From assembly GCA_002413325.1 (NCBI GenBank), contig DHWT01000255.1, positions 1 through 5,373 of the forward strand: DNA of 5,373 nucleotides, given 5' to 3'. This DNA comes from Chitinophagaceae bacterium UBA5175 (GTDB lineage: Bacteria > Bacteroidota > Bacteroidia > Chitinophagales > Chitinophagaceae). Positions 1 to 5,017 of this stretch are shown in pieces. The notes beneath the pieces are model-generated. The model did not search any database, was not told where the DNA came from, and worked only from the letters and a program-made list of their open reading frames with translations. Numbering within the stretch: position 1 is the first letter of the stretch; every line of letters starts with the position of its first letter. Position numbers and translations under genes: made by a program.

Positions 1-384
1 TACAGTACGCCGGAAGATATGCTCAAGTGGGATGCCGCCCTGCGGGGAGGTGTTTTGTTTAAGCAGACCACGCTCGACAGTGCTTATACCCCTTACAGTC
101 TGGAAAAACCGGGCAAACGCAATTATGGTTTGGGTTGGCGTATGATCGTTTTTCCCGGAGGTAAAAAACTGATTTATCACAATGGCTGGTGGCATGGAAA
201 CCGCACCGTATTCATCCGCATGATGGATGAAAATGCAACCATTATCGCCCTCTGTAATAACGACAATAAAAAAGTCTATTCTGCCAAGAAACTCTGCGAT
301 GTATTCGGAAACTACCAGCAGTCCCACGAAAACTTTGATGAACCGGATAATGATCCGGAAGGAAGGGGCGGCGAAAAGCGATGA
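1..384 (+). CDS. Serine beta-lactamase/PBP-like hydrolase, C-terminal fragment
   Basis: This is the 3' end of a gene that begins before the window; the frame is open from base 1 (first residues YSTPEDMLKWD) and stops at TGA 382-384, giving 127 visible residues. The family is the class C beta-lactamase/D-aminopeptidase-like serine hydrolases (Pfam Beta-lactamase type). Support comes from the YSTPEDMLKW segment, the YGLGWRM strand typical of this fold, and YHNGWWHG, which carries the H-x-G form of the third active-site motif (the KTG-box equivalent). The catalytic S-x-x-K and Y-x-N motifs and any signal peptide would lie upstream and cannot be seen. Members usually act in the periplasm or at the outer face on peptidoglycan-derived peptides, esters or beta-lactams; the substrate cannot be named here. 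The last 25 or so residues form a hydrophilic, acidic then basic tail (DEPDNDPEGRGGEKR). An internal ATG at base 19 is not the true start. The family call is firm; the specific function is unknown. Confidence 0.85.
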   Translation, partial: YSTPEDMLKWDAALRGGVLFKQTTLDSAYTPYSLEKPGKRNYGLGWRMIVFPGGKKLIYHNGWWHGNRTVFIRMMDENATIIALCNNDNKKVYSAKKLCDVFGNYQQSHENFDEPDNDPEGRGGEKR

Positions 385-422
385 GGTATCCTGGTTCCTT
401 TATCGTAGGCCTCCGACTTTAA

Positions 423-443
423 GCTTTGGGCTTTGGGCTTTCA
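423..443 (+). repeat. Short 7-base tandem array (GCTTTGG)
   Basis: Two perfect GCTTTGG units (423-429 and 430-436) are followed by a partial third, GCTTTCA (437-443, 5 of 7 matching). The array sits in the 78-base gap between the hydrolase and the nnrD-type gene. Each of the two perfect units contains a TTTG, which is also the upstream half of a Bacteroidota promoter, so the array overlaps the proposed nnrD promoter. It is short enough that chance cannot be excluded. Confidence 0.6.
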
Positions 444-457
444 GCGTCTTACCTTTG
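425..457 (+). promoter_or_regulatory. Bacteroidota-type promoter for the nnrD-type gene
   Basis: TTTG (425-428), a 21-base spacer, and TACCTTTG (450-457) match the Bacteroidota sigma-ABfr consensus TTTG-N19-21-TAnnTTTG; the downstream box matches at every defined base. The box ends only 5 bases before the ATG at 463. Because transcription normally starts a few bases after this box, the mRNA is predicted to start on or within about two bases of the start codon. A second TTTG (432-435) is 14 bases from the downstream box, too close to be the usual partner. Confidence 0.65.
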
Positions 458-462
458 CAGTC

Positions 463-1365
463 ATGAAACTGCTCAAGCCTTATTTATCCGGCTTCCATGC
501 TTCTTACTCCGTTTTTGATAAAGCAACAGCGCATTCCCTGTATAAACCAAGAGATCCTTTGGCCCACAAAGGTCATTTCGGACATGCTTTACTGCTGGCA
601 GGAAGTTATGGTAAAATCGGCGCCGCCGTACTGTCGGCAAAAGCCTGTTTATCGGCCGGCGCAGGACTGCTCACAGCCTTACTGCCTGCCAGCGGATATG
701 AGATCATGCAAACCTCCCTTCCGGAGGCCATGGTGCTTTCGGACGAAAATCAATTCCATCTGACTACCTATCCTTCAAATCCTGAAATATTCCAGGCGGC
801 CGGTATGGGCCCGGGTATCGGCACTCATGAAGAAACCGCCCTCATGTTAAAGGAGTTTTTAAAGAATTTTCATCAGCCCCTGGTCTTGGATGCCGATGCA
901 TTGAATATTATCAGCAGTTCACCGGAACTTTTATCACTGCTCAGGCCCAATACCATCCTGACGCCTCACCCAAAAGAGTTTGACCGGTTATTCGGATCCA
1001 GCACCCATGATCCGTCCCGATTTGAAAAGGCAAAGAAAATGGCCATTCAATTCCGGATCATTATTATTTTGAAAGGGCATTTCACGGGCGTATTTAAACC
1101 GGATGGTACGATTTCATTTAATACAAGCGGCAATGCAGGCATGGCCAAAGGGGGAAGCGGGGATGTACTCACCGGGATCATTACGGCCCTCCTGGCCCAG
1201 TCCTACGCGCCCGATACCGCCGCGGCCTTAGGTGTTTATCTTCACGGATATGCCGGTGACCTCGCTGCACGGCTTTATTCTGAAGAAGCCATGCTCTCTA
1301 CAGATTTGATTCAGTGCCTGGGTAAGACCTTTCTGGAATGGAAGGCGGCTTCTGCAGTCCAATAA
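463..1365 (+). CDS. nnrD: ADP/ATP-dependent NAD(P)H-hydrate dehydratase (stand-alone)
   Basis: Encodes 300 residues of the YjeF C-terminal/ribokinase-like family, a cytosolic repair enzyme that dehydrates S-NAD(P)HX back to NAD(P)H using ADP or ATP. Visible landmarks are the entry segment HKGHFGHALLLAGSYGKIGAA (residues 35-55), the glycine-rich MGPGIGTH (115-122), VLDADALNI (141-149), the LTPHPKEFDRL strand (166-176), ILKGHFTGV (202-210), the signature GMAKGGSGDVLTG (226-238) with the probable catalytic Asp234, and YLHGYAGDLAA (259-269). ATG 463 is chosen because the promoter box ends 5 bases upstream; an in-frame TTG at 433 would lie inside the promoter and repeat. No Shine-Dalgarno is present. 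In most Bacteroidota this domain is fused behind an NAD(P)HX epimerase (NnrE) domain. Here only about 30 residues precede the dehydratase, and they (including SLYKPR) resemble the interdomain linker of the fusion. The epimerase must be elsewhere or absent. The dehydratase assignment is firm. Confidence 0.92.
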   Translation: MKLLKPYLSGFHASYSVFDKATAHSLYKPRDPLAHKGHFGHALLLAGSYGKIGAAVLSAKACLSAGAGLLTALLPASGYEIMQTSLPEAMVLSDENQFHLTTYPSNPEIFQAAGMGPGIGTHEETALMLKEFLKNFHQPLVLDADALNIISSSPELLSLLRPNTILTPHPKEFDRLFGSSTHDPSRFEKAKKMAIQFRIIIILKGHFTGVFKPDGTISFNTSGNAGMAKGGSGDVLTGIITALLAQSYAPDTAAALGVYLHGYAGDLAARLYSEEAMLSTDLIQCLGKTFLEWKAASAVQ

Positions 1366-1418
1366 TCGTCACCCCGGATAAAAAACCACCACCGTTCTAT
1401 AATTCATTCAAATAAAAA

Positions 1419-1426
1419 TAAATTTT
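1419..1426 (+). promoter_or_regulatory. Possible promoter box for the ene-reductase gene
   Basis: TAAATTTT matches TAnnTTTG except for the last base and ends 4 bases before the ATG at 1431, nearly the same placement as the clear promoter of the preceding gene. The upstream partner is poor (only GTTC around 1394-1397), and the stretch is A/T-rich, so a match by chance is likely enough to keep this tentative. No terminator hairpin separates it from the preceding gene, so read-through transcription is also possible. Confidence 0.3.
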
Positions 1427-1430
1427 CGAT

Positions 1431-2492
1431 ATGTTATTTGATCCCCTGGAAGTCAGAAGTATCCGGTTCAAAAACCGAATTGCCATTTCTCCCATGTGCC
1501 AGTATTCCTCAGTAGATGGGTTTGCAAACGACTGGCATCTCGTTCACCTGGGAAGCCGGGCTGCAGGCGGAGCTGCACTGGTCATACAGGAAGCAACGTC
1601 CGTCTCGCCACGCGGCCGGATCTCTCCCGATGATATGGGCCTCTGGAAGGATGACCACATTGAGCCGCTTCAGAGAATTACCCGTTTTATAAAAAAGCAG
1701 GGATCCGTCCCCGGCATTCAACTGGCACATGCAGGAAGAAAAGCGAGTACCCGGTCACCATGGAAGGGCGGAGATGTTTTAGATATTTCCGCCGGCGGCT
1801 GGATTACACAAGCCCCATCAGCCATTCCCTTTCGCGACACAGATCCTGTTCCGCAAGCCATGTCAGCATCTGATATCCTGCAATTGCGTGAAGATTTTAA
1901 AGCAGCAGCCCGCAGGGCACTCACAGCGGGTTTTGAACTGATCGAAATTCATGGGGCCCACGGATACCTGCTCCATAGTTTTCTTTCCCCGCTTAGCAAT
2001 CAGCGAACAGATGCATATGGTGGTTCCCTTGAAAACCGCACCCGGCTGGTAAGGGAAATTGCAGCAGATATCCGGACCATCTGGCCCGGGAACCTGCCTC
2101 TTTTCCTGCGTATTTCCGCAACAGATTATGCAGACGGGGGCTGGGATCTCGAATCTTCCGTGCATCTGGCAGAGATGGTAAAACCCCTGGGAGTCGATCT
2201 GATAGATACCTCTTCTGGAGGACTCGTTCCGCATGTAAAGATCCCCCTCGGCCCCGGATACCAGGTCCCGTTTGCCGAAGCGATCCGGAAAAAAACCAGC
2301 ATACTCACCGGAGCCGTCGGCCTCATTACAAATGCCGTACAGGCGAATGAAATAATACAATCCGGTAAGGCCGACCTGGTTTTGATAGCAAGAGAATCTT
2401 TAAGAAATCCGAATTTCCCATTGACAGCAGCAAAAGAACTCGGTAAAGAAATAAACTGGCCTCCGCAGTATTTACGCGCGAAACAGGCTTAA
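1431..2492 (+). CDS. namA: Old Yellow Enzyme-family ene-reductase (YqjM/NamA class)
   Basis: Encodes a 353-residue FMN-dependent NAD(P)H:flavin oxidoreductase expected to form a soluble TIM barrel. Family members reduce activated C=C bonds of enals, enones, quinones, nitro-compounds and similar electrophiles; the physiological substrate is rarely known and cannot be told here. Class-defining residues are visible: SPMCQYS with Cys23 and Tyr25 (the redox-tuning Cys and the Tyr of the YqjM/XenA class), GIQLAHAGRKAS (residues 96-106, FMN-side Gln98 and Arg103), IEIHGAHGYLLHSFLSPLSN with His174, His177 and Tyr179 (substrate-anion binding and proton donor), TDAYGGSLENRTR (193-205), FLRISATDY with Arg227, and RESLRNPNF (321-329) near the phosphate-binding end. 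The C-terminal QYLRA may supply the arginine finger (Arg349) that YqjM-type dimers lend to the partner subunit; this is inference. The length is slightly above that of B. subtilis YqjM because of a longer loop around 110-145, as in XenA-like enzymes. The start is ATG 1431, directly beginning the family N-terminus LFDPLEVRSIRFKNRI. No Shine-Dalgarno is evident. The symbol denotes the class, not proven orthology. Confidence 0.92.
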   Translation: MLFDPLEVRSIRFKNRIAISPMCQYSSVDGFANDWHLVHLGSRAAGGAALVIQEATSVSPRGRISPDDMGLWKDDHIEPLQRITRFIKKQGSVPGIQLAHAGRKASTRSPWKGGDVLDISAGGWITQAPSAIPFRDTDPVPQAMSASDILQLREDFKAAARRALTAGFELIEIHGAHGYLLHSFLSPLSNQRTDAYGGSLENRTRLVREIAADIRTIWPGNLPLFLRISATDYADGGWDLESSVHLAEMVKPLGVDLIDTSSGGLVPHVKIPLGPGYQVPFAEAIRKKTSILTGAVGLITNAVQANEIIQSGKADLVLIARESLRNPNFPLTAAKELGKEINWPPQYLRAKQA

Positions 2493-2498
2493 CGCTGA

Positions 2499-2540
2499 AC
2501 TCATTACTCATCACTCATAACTCATCACTCATATTTCATA
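2499..2540. repeat. Heptanucleotide tandem array ACTCATN
   Basis: Five consecutive 7-base units ACTCAT+N occupy 2499-2533, identical at six positions and differing only at the seventh (T, C, A, C, A). A degraded sixth unit, TTTCATA, occupies 2534-2540. The array fills most of the 65-base gap between the convergent ene-reductase (ends 2492) and histidine kinase (ends 2558) genes. Read on the minus strand, each unit is ATGAGT, so TGA falls in all three frames within three units just past the kinase stop. It forms no obvious hairpin, and no conventional terminator is visible in this gap. Confidence 0.9.
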
Positions 2541-2557
2541 ACCCGGCACACAAATTT

Positions 2558-4069
2558 TCAGGCAGTCTGCATATTTTCTGCCAGGGGAAGTGTAAATGAG
2601 AAAACACTGCCTTTTCCCGGATCACTTTCAATTTCAAGGACCCCCCCGTTCCTGCCAAGAAAATCCTTACACAGCATAAGACCCAGCCCGGTGCCGTTTT
2701 CCTTCGCCGTACCCTGGGTACTGTAATAACTATTTTCCTGGATCCGTGCCAGGGTTTCCGGGTCCATCCCGATTCCGTTATCAATAACGGAAACCCGGCA
2801 AAAAGGGGATTCATTTTTCAGTCTTATAATAATCGCTCCGTTTTCAGGCGTAAACTTAATGGCATTTGAAAGAAGGTTCCTCAAAACCAGGTTCACCATA
2901 TCCTTATCTGCAAATACCCGGAATGATTCATCCATCTCCCGCGTGATCGAAATTTTCTTGGTGGCTGCCTGCAGATGATGCACATGTATGGATTCATCTG
3001 AAATTTCAGCCATGTCCAGTTCACCGGGTGAAATACCGGACGATTGCATCTGGCTCTTCACCCAGTGCAGGAGATTTTCCATGAGGCCGGTGGTATAGTT
3101 CAGGTCGGTAACCACATCGGGTATAATCGCTTTTATTTCTTTCCCGCTCATATTCAGCTGCTGCATGCTCCGGAACAGGTTACGCAGCGCATACATCGGT
3201 GTTTTCAAGTCGTGGGAGATCACCGAGAATAACTTGTTTTTCAGGGAATTCAATTCACTCAGTTCCGCAGCTTTCTGCTCGATTTCCGTCTTTTGTTTTT
3301 CTATTTTTTCATTCTTCTCCTGCAGGGCTTTATTGGTTGCCAGGATCCCGAACTGATACAGGTTGCTTTCCTTTTTTATCAGGAACAATGCATAAAATAT
3401 GAATAAGATGGCCGTGATCTGGTTGAAGAGGTAAAGAAAGAAATTGGATGTATGTAACTGGTAATTGTATTCCTTATTAATGACCACCAGCACAAAATAA
3501 CTCACCATCGAGAGTCCGACGGAAAATAACATCTGGCTGATCAGGGGCAGAAAAAAAACCGCCAGTATGCCGTTCAGAATAAAATAAAGTTCGACCCCCA
3601 GGTTCATTCCGCTCATATAAACGATGGATGTGACCAGGGGATACAGGATAAAATAGGTAATCATGCCAGCTTCATACCGGGAATAAAAGTTCAGGTATAA
3701 GACCACCAGGCTGACCCAGGCCGGCAGGCTGGCCACAACAAAAGAAGCTACCGGAAATTTATAATTTCCGAAAAAACAGATCAGGGGAACAACGATACCG
3801 GTGATAAATTGAAAGAAATTCAACTGATTGAATACACGCAGTTTTCCCCTTTCCAGTTCATCCATCGTCCGGGTAAATCCGAGGGATTTGATTTCTTCCA
3901 GAAAATGATGTGATTTTTGGGAGAATGCTTCCATCCGGTCCTGAATCGACCGGTTTTTTACCTGATAAAATAACTGCGGTAATTTTTCTTTCCAGTTGTT
4001 GAAAACGTGGCCAATATCAAATTTTCTGGGTTTCCCCTGAATAAAATCAGATTTACCGGCGCTTTTCAT
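2558..4069 (-). CDS. Six-helix membrane sensor histidine kinase, no adjacent regulator
   Basis: Encodes 503 residues. An N-terminal cytosolic segment of about 80 residues (rich in charged helices, ending KLRVFNQLNFFQ) precedes six predicted membrane helices at roughly 85-100, 104-127, 134-152, 157-177, 179-197 and 210-231, joined by short loops, so there is no sizeable periplasmic sensor domain. A charged coiled-coil linker (about 240-280) leads to the HisKA dimerisation helix with SHDLKTP, phospho-acceptor His286. The HATPase domain shows the N box (VLRNLLSNAIKFTP, Asn398 and Asn402), the G1 box (DNGIGMDP, Asp430) and the G2 box (GTGLGLML, 459-466), and ends in GSVFSFTLPL. All catalytic boxes are intact, so it should autophosphorylate. 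No receiver or output domain is fused and no response regulator is visible within the window, so the partner is unknown. The topology suggests sensing within or at the membrane (inference). The start is ATG 4069-4067; there is no Shine-Dalgarno. The signal is unknown. Confidence 0.93.
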   Translation of the reverse strand: MKSAGKSDFIQGKPRKFDIGHVFNNWKEKLPQLFYQVKNRSIQDRMEAFSQKSHHFLEEIKSLGFTRTMDELERGKLRVFNQLNFFQFITGIVVPLICFFGNYKFPVASFVVASLPAWVSLVVLYLNFYSRYEAGMITYFILYPLVTSIVYMSGMNLGVELYFILNGILAVFFLPLISQMLFSVGLSMVSYFVLVVINKEYNYQLHTSNFFLYLFNQITAILFIFYALFLIKKESNLYQFGILATNKALQEKNEKIEKQKTEIEQKAAELSELNSLKNKLFSVISHDLKTPMYALRNLFRSMQQLNMSGKEIKAIIPDVVTDLNYTTGLMENLLHWVKSQMQSSGISPGELDMAEISDESIHVHHLQAATKKISITREMDESFRVFADKDMVNLVLRNLLSNAIKFTPENGAIIIRLKNESPFCRVSVIDNGIGMDPETLARIQENSYYSTQGTAKENGTGLGLMLCKDFLGRNGGVLEIESDPGKGSVFSFTLPLAENMQTA

Positions 4070-4098
4070 TTGAAGTCGATATTGGTCTTAAGGAACAA

Positions 4099-4130
4099 CC
4101 AATTTAAACATTTATTGTGAATTGGGCAAA
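4099..4130 (-). promoter_or_regulatory. Candidate promoter for the histidine kinase gene
   Basis: On the minus strand, TTTG (4130-4127), a 20-base spacer, and TAAATTGG (4106-4099) resemble the Bacteroidota TTTG-N19-21-TAnnTTTG consensus with one mismatch in the downstream box (TTGG for TTTG). Transcription would start near 4090-4095, giving a leader of about 25 bases before the ATG at 4069. The spacing is right, but the stretch is A/T-rich, so confidence is moderate. Confidence 0.4.
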
Positions 4131-4135
4131 TGCGG

Positions 4136-4165
4136 TAAGCTTAACACTTAACGCCTAATTAACAC
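4136..4165. repeat. Degenerate 7-base periodic repeat (TTAACNC type)
   Basis: TTAACAC (4141-4147), TTAACGC (4148-4154) and a decayed third unit starting CTAA (4155) follow each other with a 7-base period. Another TTAACAC copy follows at 4159-4165, out of phase by four bases. TAA triplets at 4136, 4142, 4149, 4156 and 4160 put plus-strand stops in every frame. A GCGGTA/TACCGC inverted pair (4132-4137 and 4167-4172) brackets the array. It lies upstream of the kinase promoter and downstream of the terminator of the DsbA-like gene. The composition is A/T-rich and the array is short. Confidence 0.5.
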
Positions 4166-4176
4166 CTACCGCTTAT

Positions 4177-4197
4177 ATTGATGGTGCCTATATCAAT
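4177..4197. other. Small inverted repeat ATTGAT/ATCAAT
   Basis: ATTGAT (4177-4182) and ATCAAT (4192-4197) form a 6-base inverted repeat with a 9-base centre in the 198-base gap between the DsbA-like gene and the kinase start. It could be an operator half-site pair for a dimeric regulator, but it lies more than 40 bases upstream of the proposed kinase promoter and could equally be chance in A/T-rich DNA. Confidence 0.2.
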
Positions 4198-4205
4198 TAC
4201 CTGTT

Positions 4206-4232
4206 AAAAAAAAAAGCACCTGTCAGGTGCTT
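4206..4232 (-). terminator. Intrinsic terminator of the DsbA-like gene
   Basis: A perfect palindrome, AAGCACCTG-T-CAGGTGCTT (4214-4232), folds into an 8-base-pair stem with a three-base loop. On the minus strand it is followed at once by ten T residues (A run 4206-4215 on the plus strand). It begins 35 bases past the stop codon of the DsbA-like gene and should end that transcript before the kinase gene. The opposite strand has no T run, so it works in one direction only. Confidence 0.93.
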
Positions 4233-4267
4233 CAAAATATTTATAGTTCAGAAATCTTTATCGGTCT

Positions 4268-4837
4268 TTAGGCTTTCACCGGCACTTTTTCTTTCTTCTT
4301 CGCCTTTTTCAATGCAGCTTCAATACCCTTGCTCAGGTTATCAAAAGTCGGTTTGCCGTTAAACATCTCCCCATTAATAAAAAAAGCCGGAACCGTGGTT
4401 ACCCCTTTCTGGATACCTTCCCTCAGATCACCCTGCACCTGCCAGCCATAAGTGGCATTGACCAGGTGGTCCAGGAATTTCTTATTGGAAATACCGGCCT
4501 CCCGGGAATGTAATTTCAGACTGGTCGTTCCCAGATTATGCCGGTTATGGAATAAAATATTATGCATTTCCCAGAATTTACCTTCCTGGGCAGCCGCAAC
4601 AGCCGCTTCGCCGGCCTTCAGGCTGCGCTGGTGAATTTTGGTCAGCGGAAAATGCCTGAAATTGAAACGCACTTTCCCTTTGAATTCTTCCATGATCTTC
4701 TTAACCACCTCATGTGCTTTGGCACAATCTTCATTTTCATATTCCCCGAACTCCATCAGGGTAACCGGTGCTGTATCCGGACCAACAAATACATCTCTTG
4801 GTTCAATGATTTCAATGATCTCTTTCTTAAAAGCCAT
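4268..4837 (-). CDS. DsbA-fold thioredoxin-like protein with a single cysteine
   Basis: Encodes 189 residues of the DsbA/Thioredoxin_4 family. The segment GPDTAPVTLMEFGEYENEDCAKAH (19-42) is the family's first strand and active-site helix, but the normal C-x-x-C reads Asn35-Glu-Asp-Cys38. The nucleophilic first cysteine is gone, and Cys38 is the only cysteine in the protein. Other hallmarks remain: VRFNFRHFPL (56-65), AAVAAAQEGKFWEMHNILF (78-96), and the cis-proline loop TTVPAFFING (147-156, Pro150) followed by the last strand and helix. It ends in a lysine-rich tail (KKAKKKEKVPVKA). There is no signal peptide or membrane helix, so it is expected in the cytosol, unlike classical DsbA. It cannot form an internal disulfide, so a standard thiol oxidase role is unlikely; a monothiol, glutathione-linked, chaperone-like or peroxide-sensing role is possible but speculative. 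The start is ATG 4837, with AAAGGA upstream. The gene lies 180 bases downstream of clpB on the same strand, with its own strong terminator. Confidence 0.85.
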   Translation of the reverse strand: MAFKKEIIEIIEPRDVFVGPDTAPVTLMEFGEYENEDCAKAHEVVKKIMEEFKGKVRFNFRHFPLTKIHQRSLKAGEAAVAAAQEGKFWEMHNILFHNRHNLGTTSLKLHSREAGISNKKFLDHLVNATYGWQVQGDLREGIQKGVTTVPAFFINGEMFNGKPTFDNLSKGIEAALKKAKKKEKVPVKA

Positions 4838-4847
4838 GATTTATATT

Positions 4848-4853
4848 CCTTTA
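4848..4853 (-). promoter_or_regulatory. Possible Shine-Dalgarno of the DsbA-like gene
   Basis: AAAGGA on the minus strand ends 10 bases before the ATG at 4837. It is the only purine-rich ribosome-binding-like site seen before a start in this window, and it supports ATG 4837 as the start. The spacing is a little long, and no clear TAnnTTTG promoter box is visible further upstream. Confidence 0.4.
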
Positions 4854-4902
4854 AATTTTTCTGCTTTTCACTAATAACAGTTTTCCAGCAGGAAAGTTGA
4901 GT

Positions 4903-4937
4903 AAAAAGCCTCCATGTCAGACTAACTGGCAGGAGGC
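4903..4937 (-). terminator. Hairpin terminator downstream of clpB
   Basis: GCCTCC (4908-4913) pairs with GGAGGC (4932-4937), and inside it GTCAG (4916-4920) pairs with CTGGC (4926-4930) with one G-U pair, leaving the loop ACTAA and a small internal loop. On the minus strand the stem is followed by five T residues (4907-4903). It begins about 80 bases beyond the clpB stop and 66 bases before the DsbA-like start. It most likely terminates clpB transcripts, perhaps incompletely; a leader attenuator for the downstream gene is the alternative. Confidence 0.65.
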
Positions 4938-4972
4938 GGCTAAAAATAGGTATTTTAACTGAAAAACCTAGC

Positions 4973-5001
4973 TAATTTTACCAGGCCGGGCTGGATAATT
5001 A
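4973..5001. other. Interrupted inverted repeat just past the clpB stop
   Basis: TAATT (4973-4977) and CCAG (4981-4984) mirror CTGG (4991-4994) and AATTA (4997-5001) around a GC-rich centre, with unequal spacers (three and two bases). It lies 16-45 bases beyond the clpB stop. There is no T run after it, so it is a weak 3'-end stem-loop at best; it could protect the mRNA end or be chance. Confidence 0.25.
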
Positions 5002-5017
5002 TTTAGTTAACAACTTA

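Noticed and set aside
381..422. ATGA overlap at the hydrolase stop opening a 13-codon frame
   Set aside because: It is very short, has no ribosome-binding site and encodes nothing recognisable; the overlap is most likely accidental.
433..462. Upstream TTG start for the nnrD-type gene
   Set aside because: It would place the N-terminus inside the 7-base repeat and promoter box; the ATG at 463 fits the promoter geometry much better.
227..466. 79-codon open frame on the plus strand overlapping the hydrolase end and the nnrD start
   Set aside because: It is out of frame with the clear hydrolase, low-complexity in its second half because of the heptamer repeat, and without motif support.
1366..1430. 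Possible terminator between nnrD and the ene-reductase
   Set aside because: No stem with a following T run can be drawn in this 65-base, A-rich gap.
1863..2360. 165-codon open frame on the minus strand
   Set aside because: It lies wholly inside the ene-reductase gene, is rich in Cys and other out-of-frame composition, and shows no recognisable motif; it is an antisense shadow.
2499..2540. Possible CRISPR or phage attachment-type repeat
   Set aside because: The units are seven bases with no spacers and no cas, integrase or tRNA gene nearby.
4881..4895. Small inverted repeat TTTCC-AGCA-GGAAA
   Set aside because: Five base pairs only, with no T run or consensus match; likely chance.
4562..4900. 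112-codon open frame on the plus strand
   Set aside because: It is antisense to the DsbA-like gene with Phe/Cys-rich shadow composition and runs through the putative ribosome-binding site; no family resemblance.
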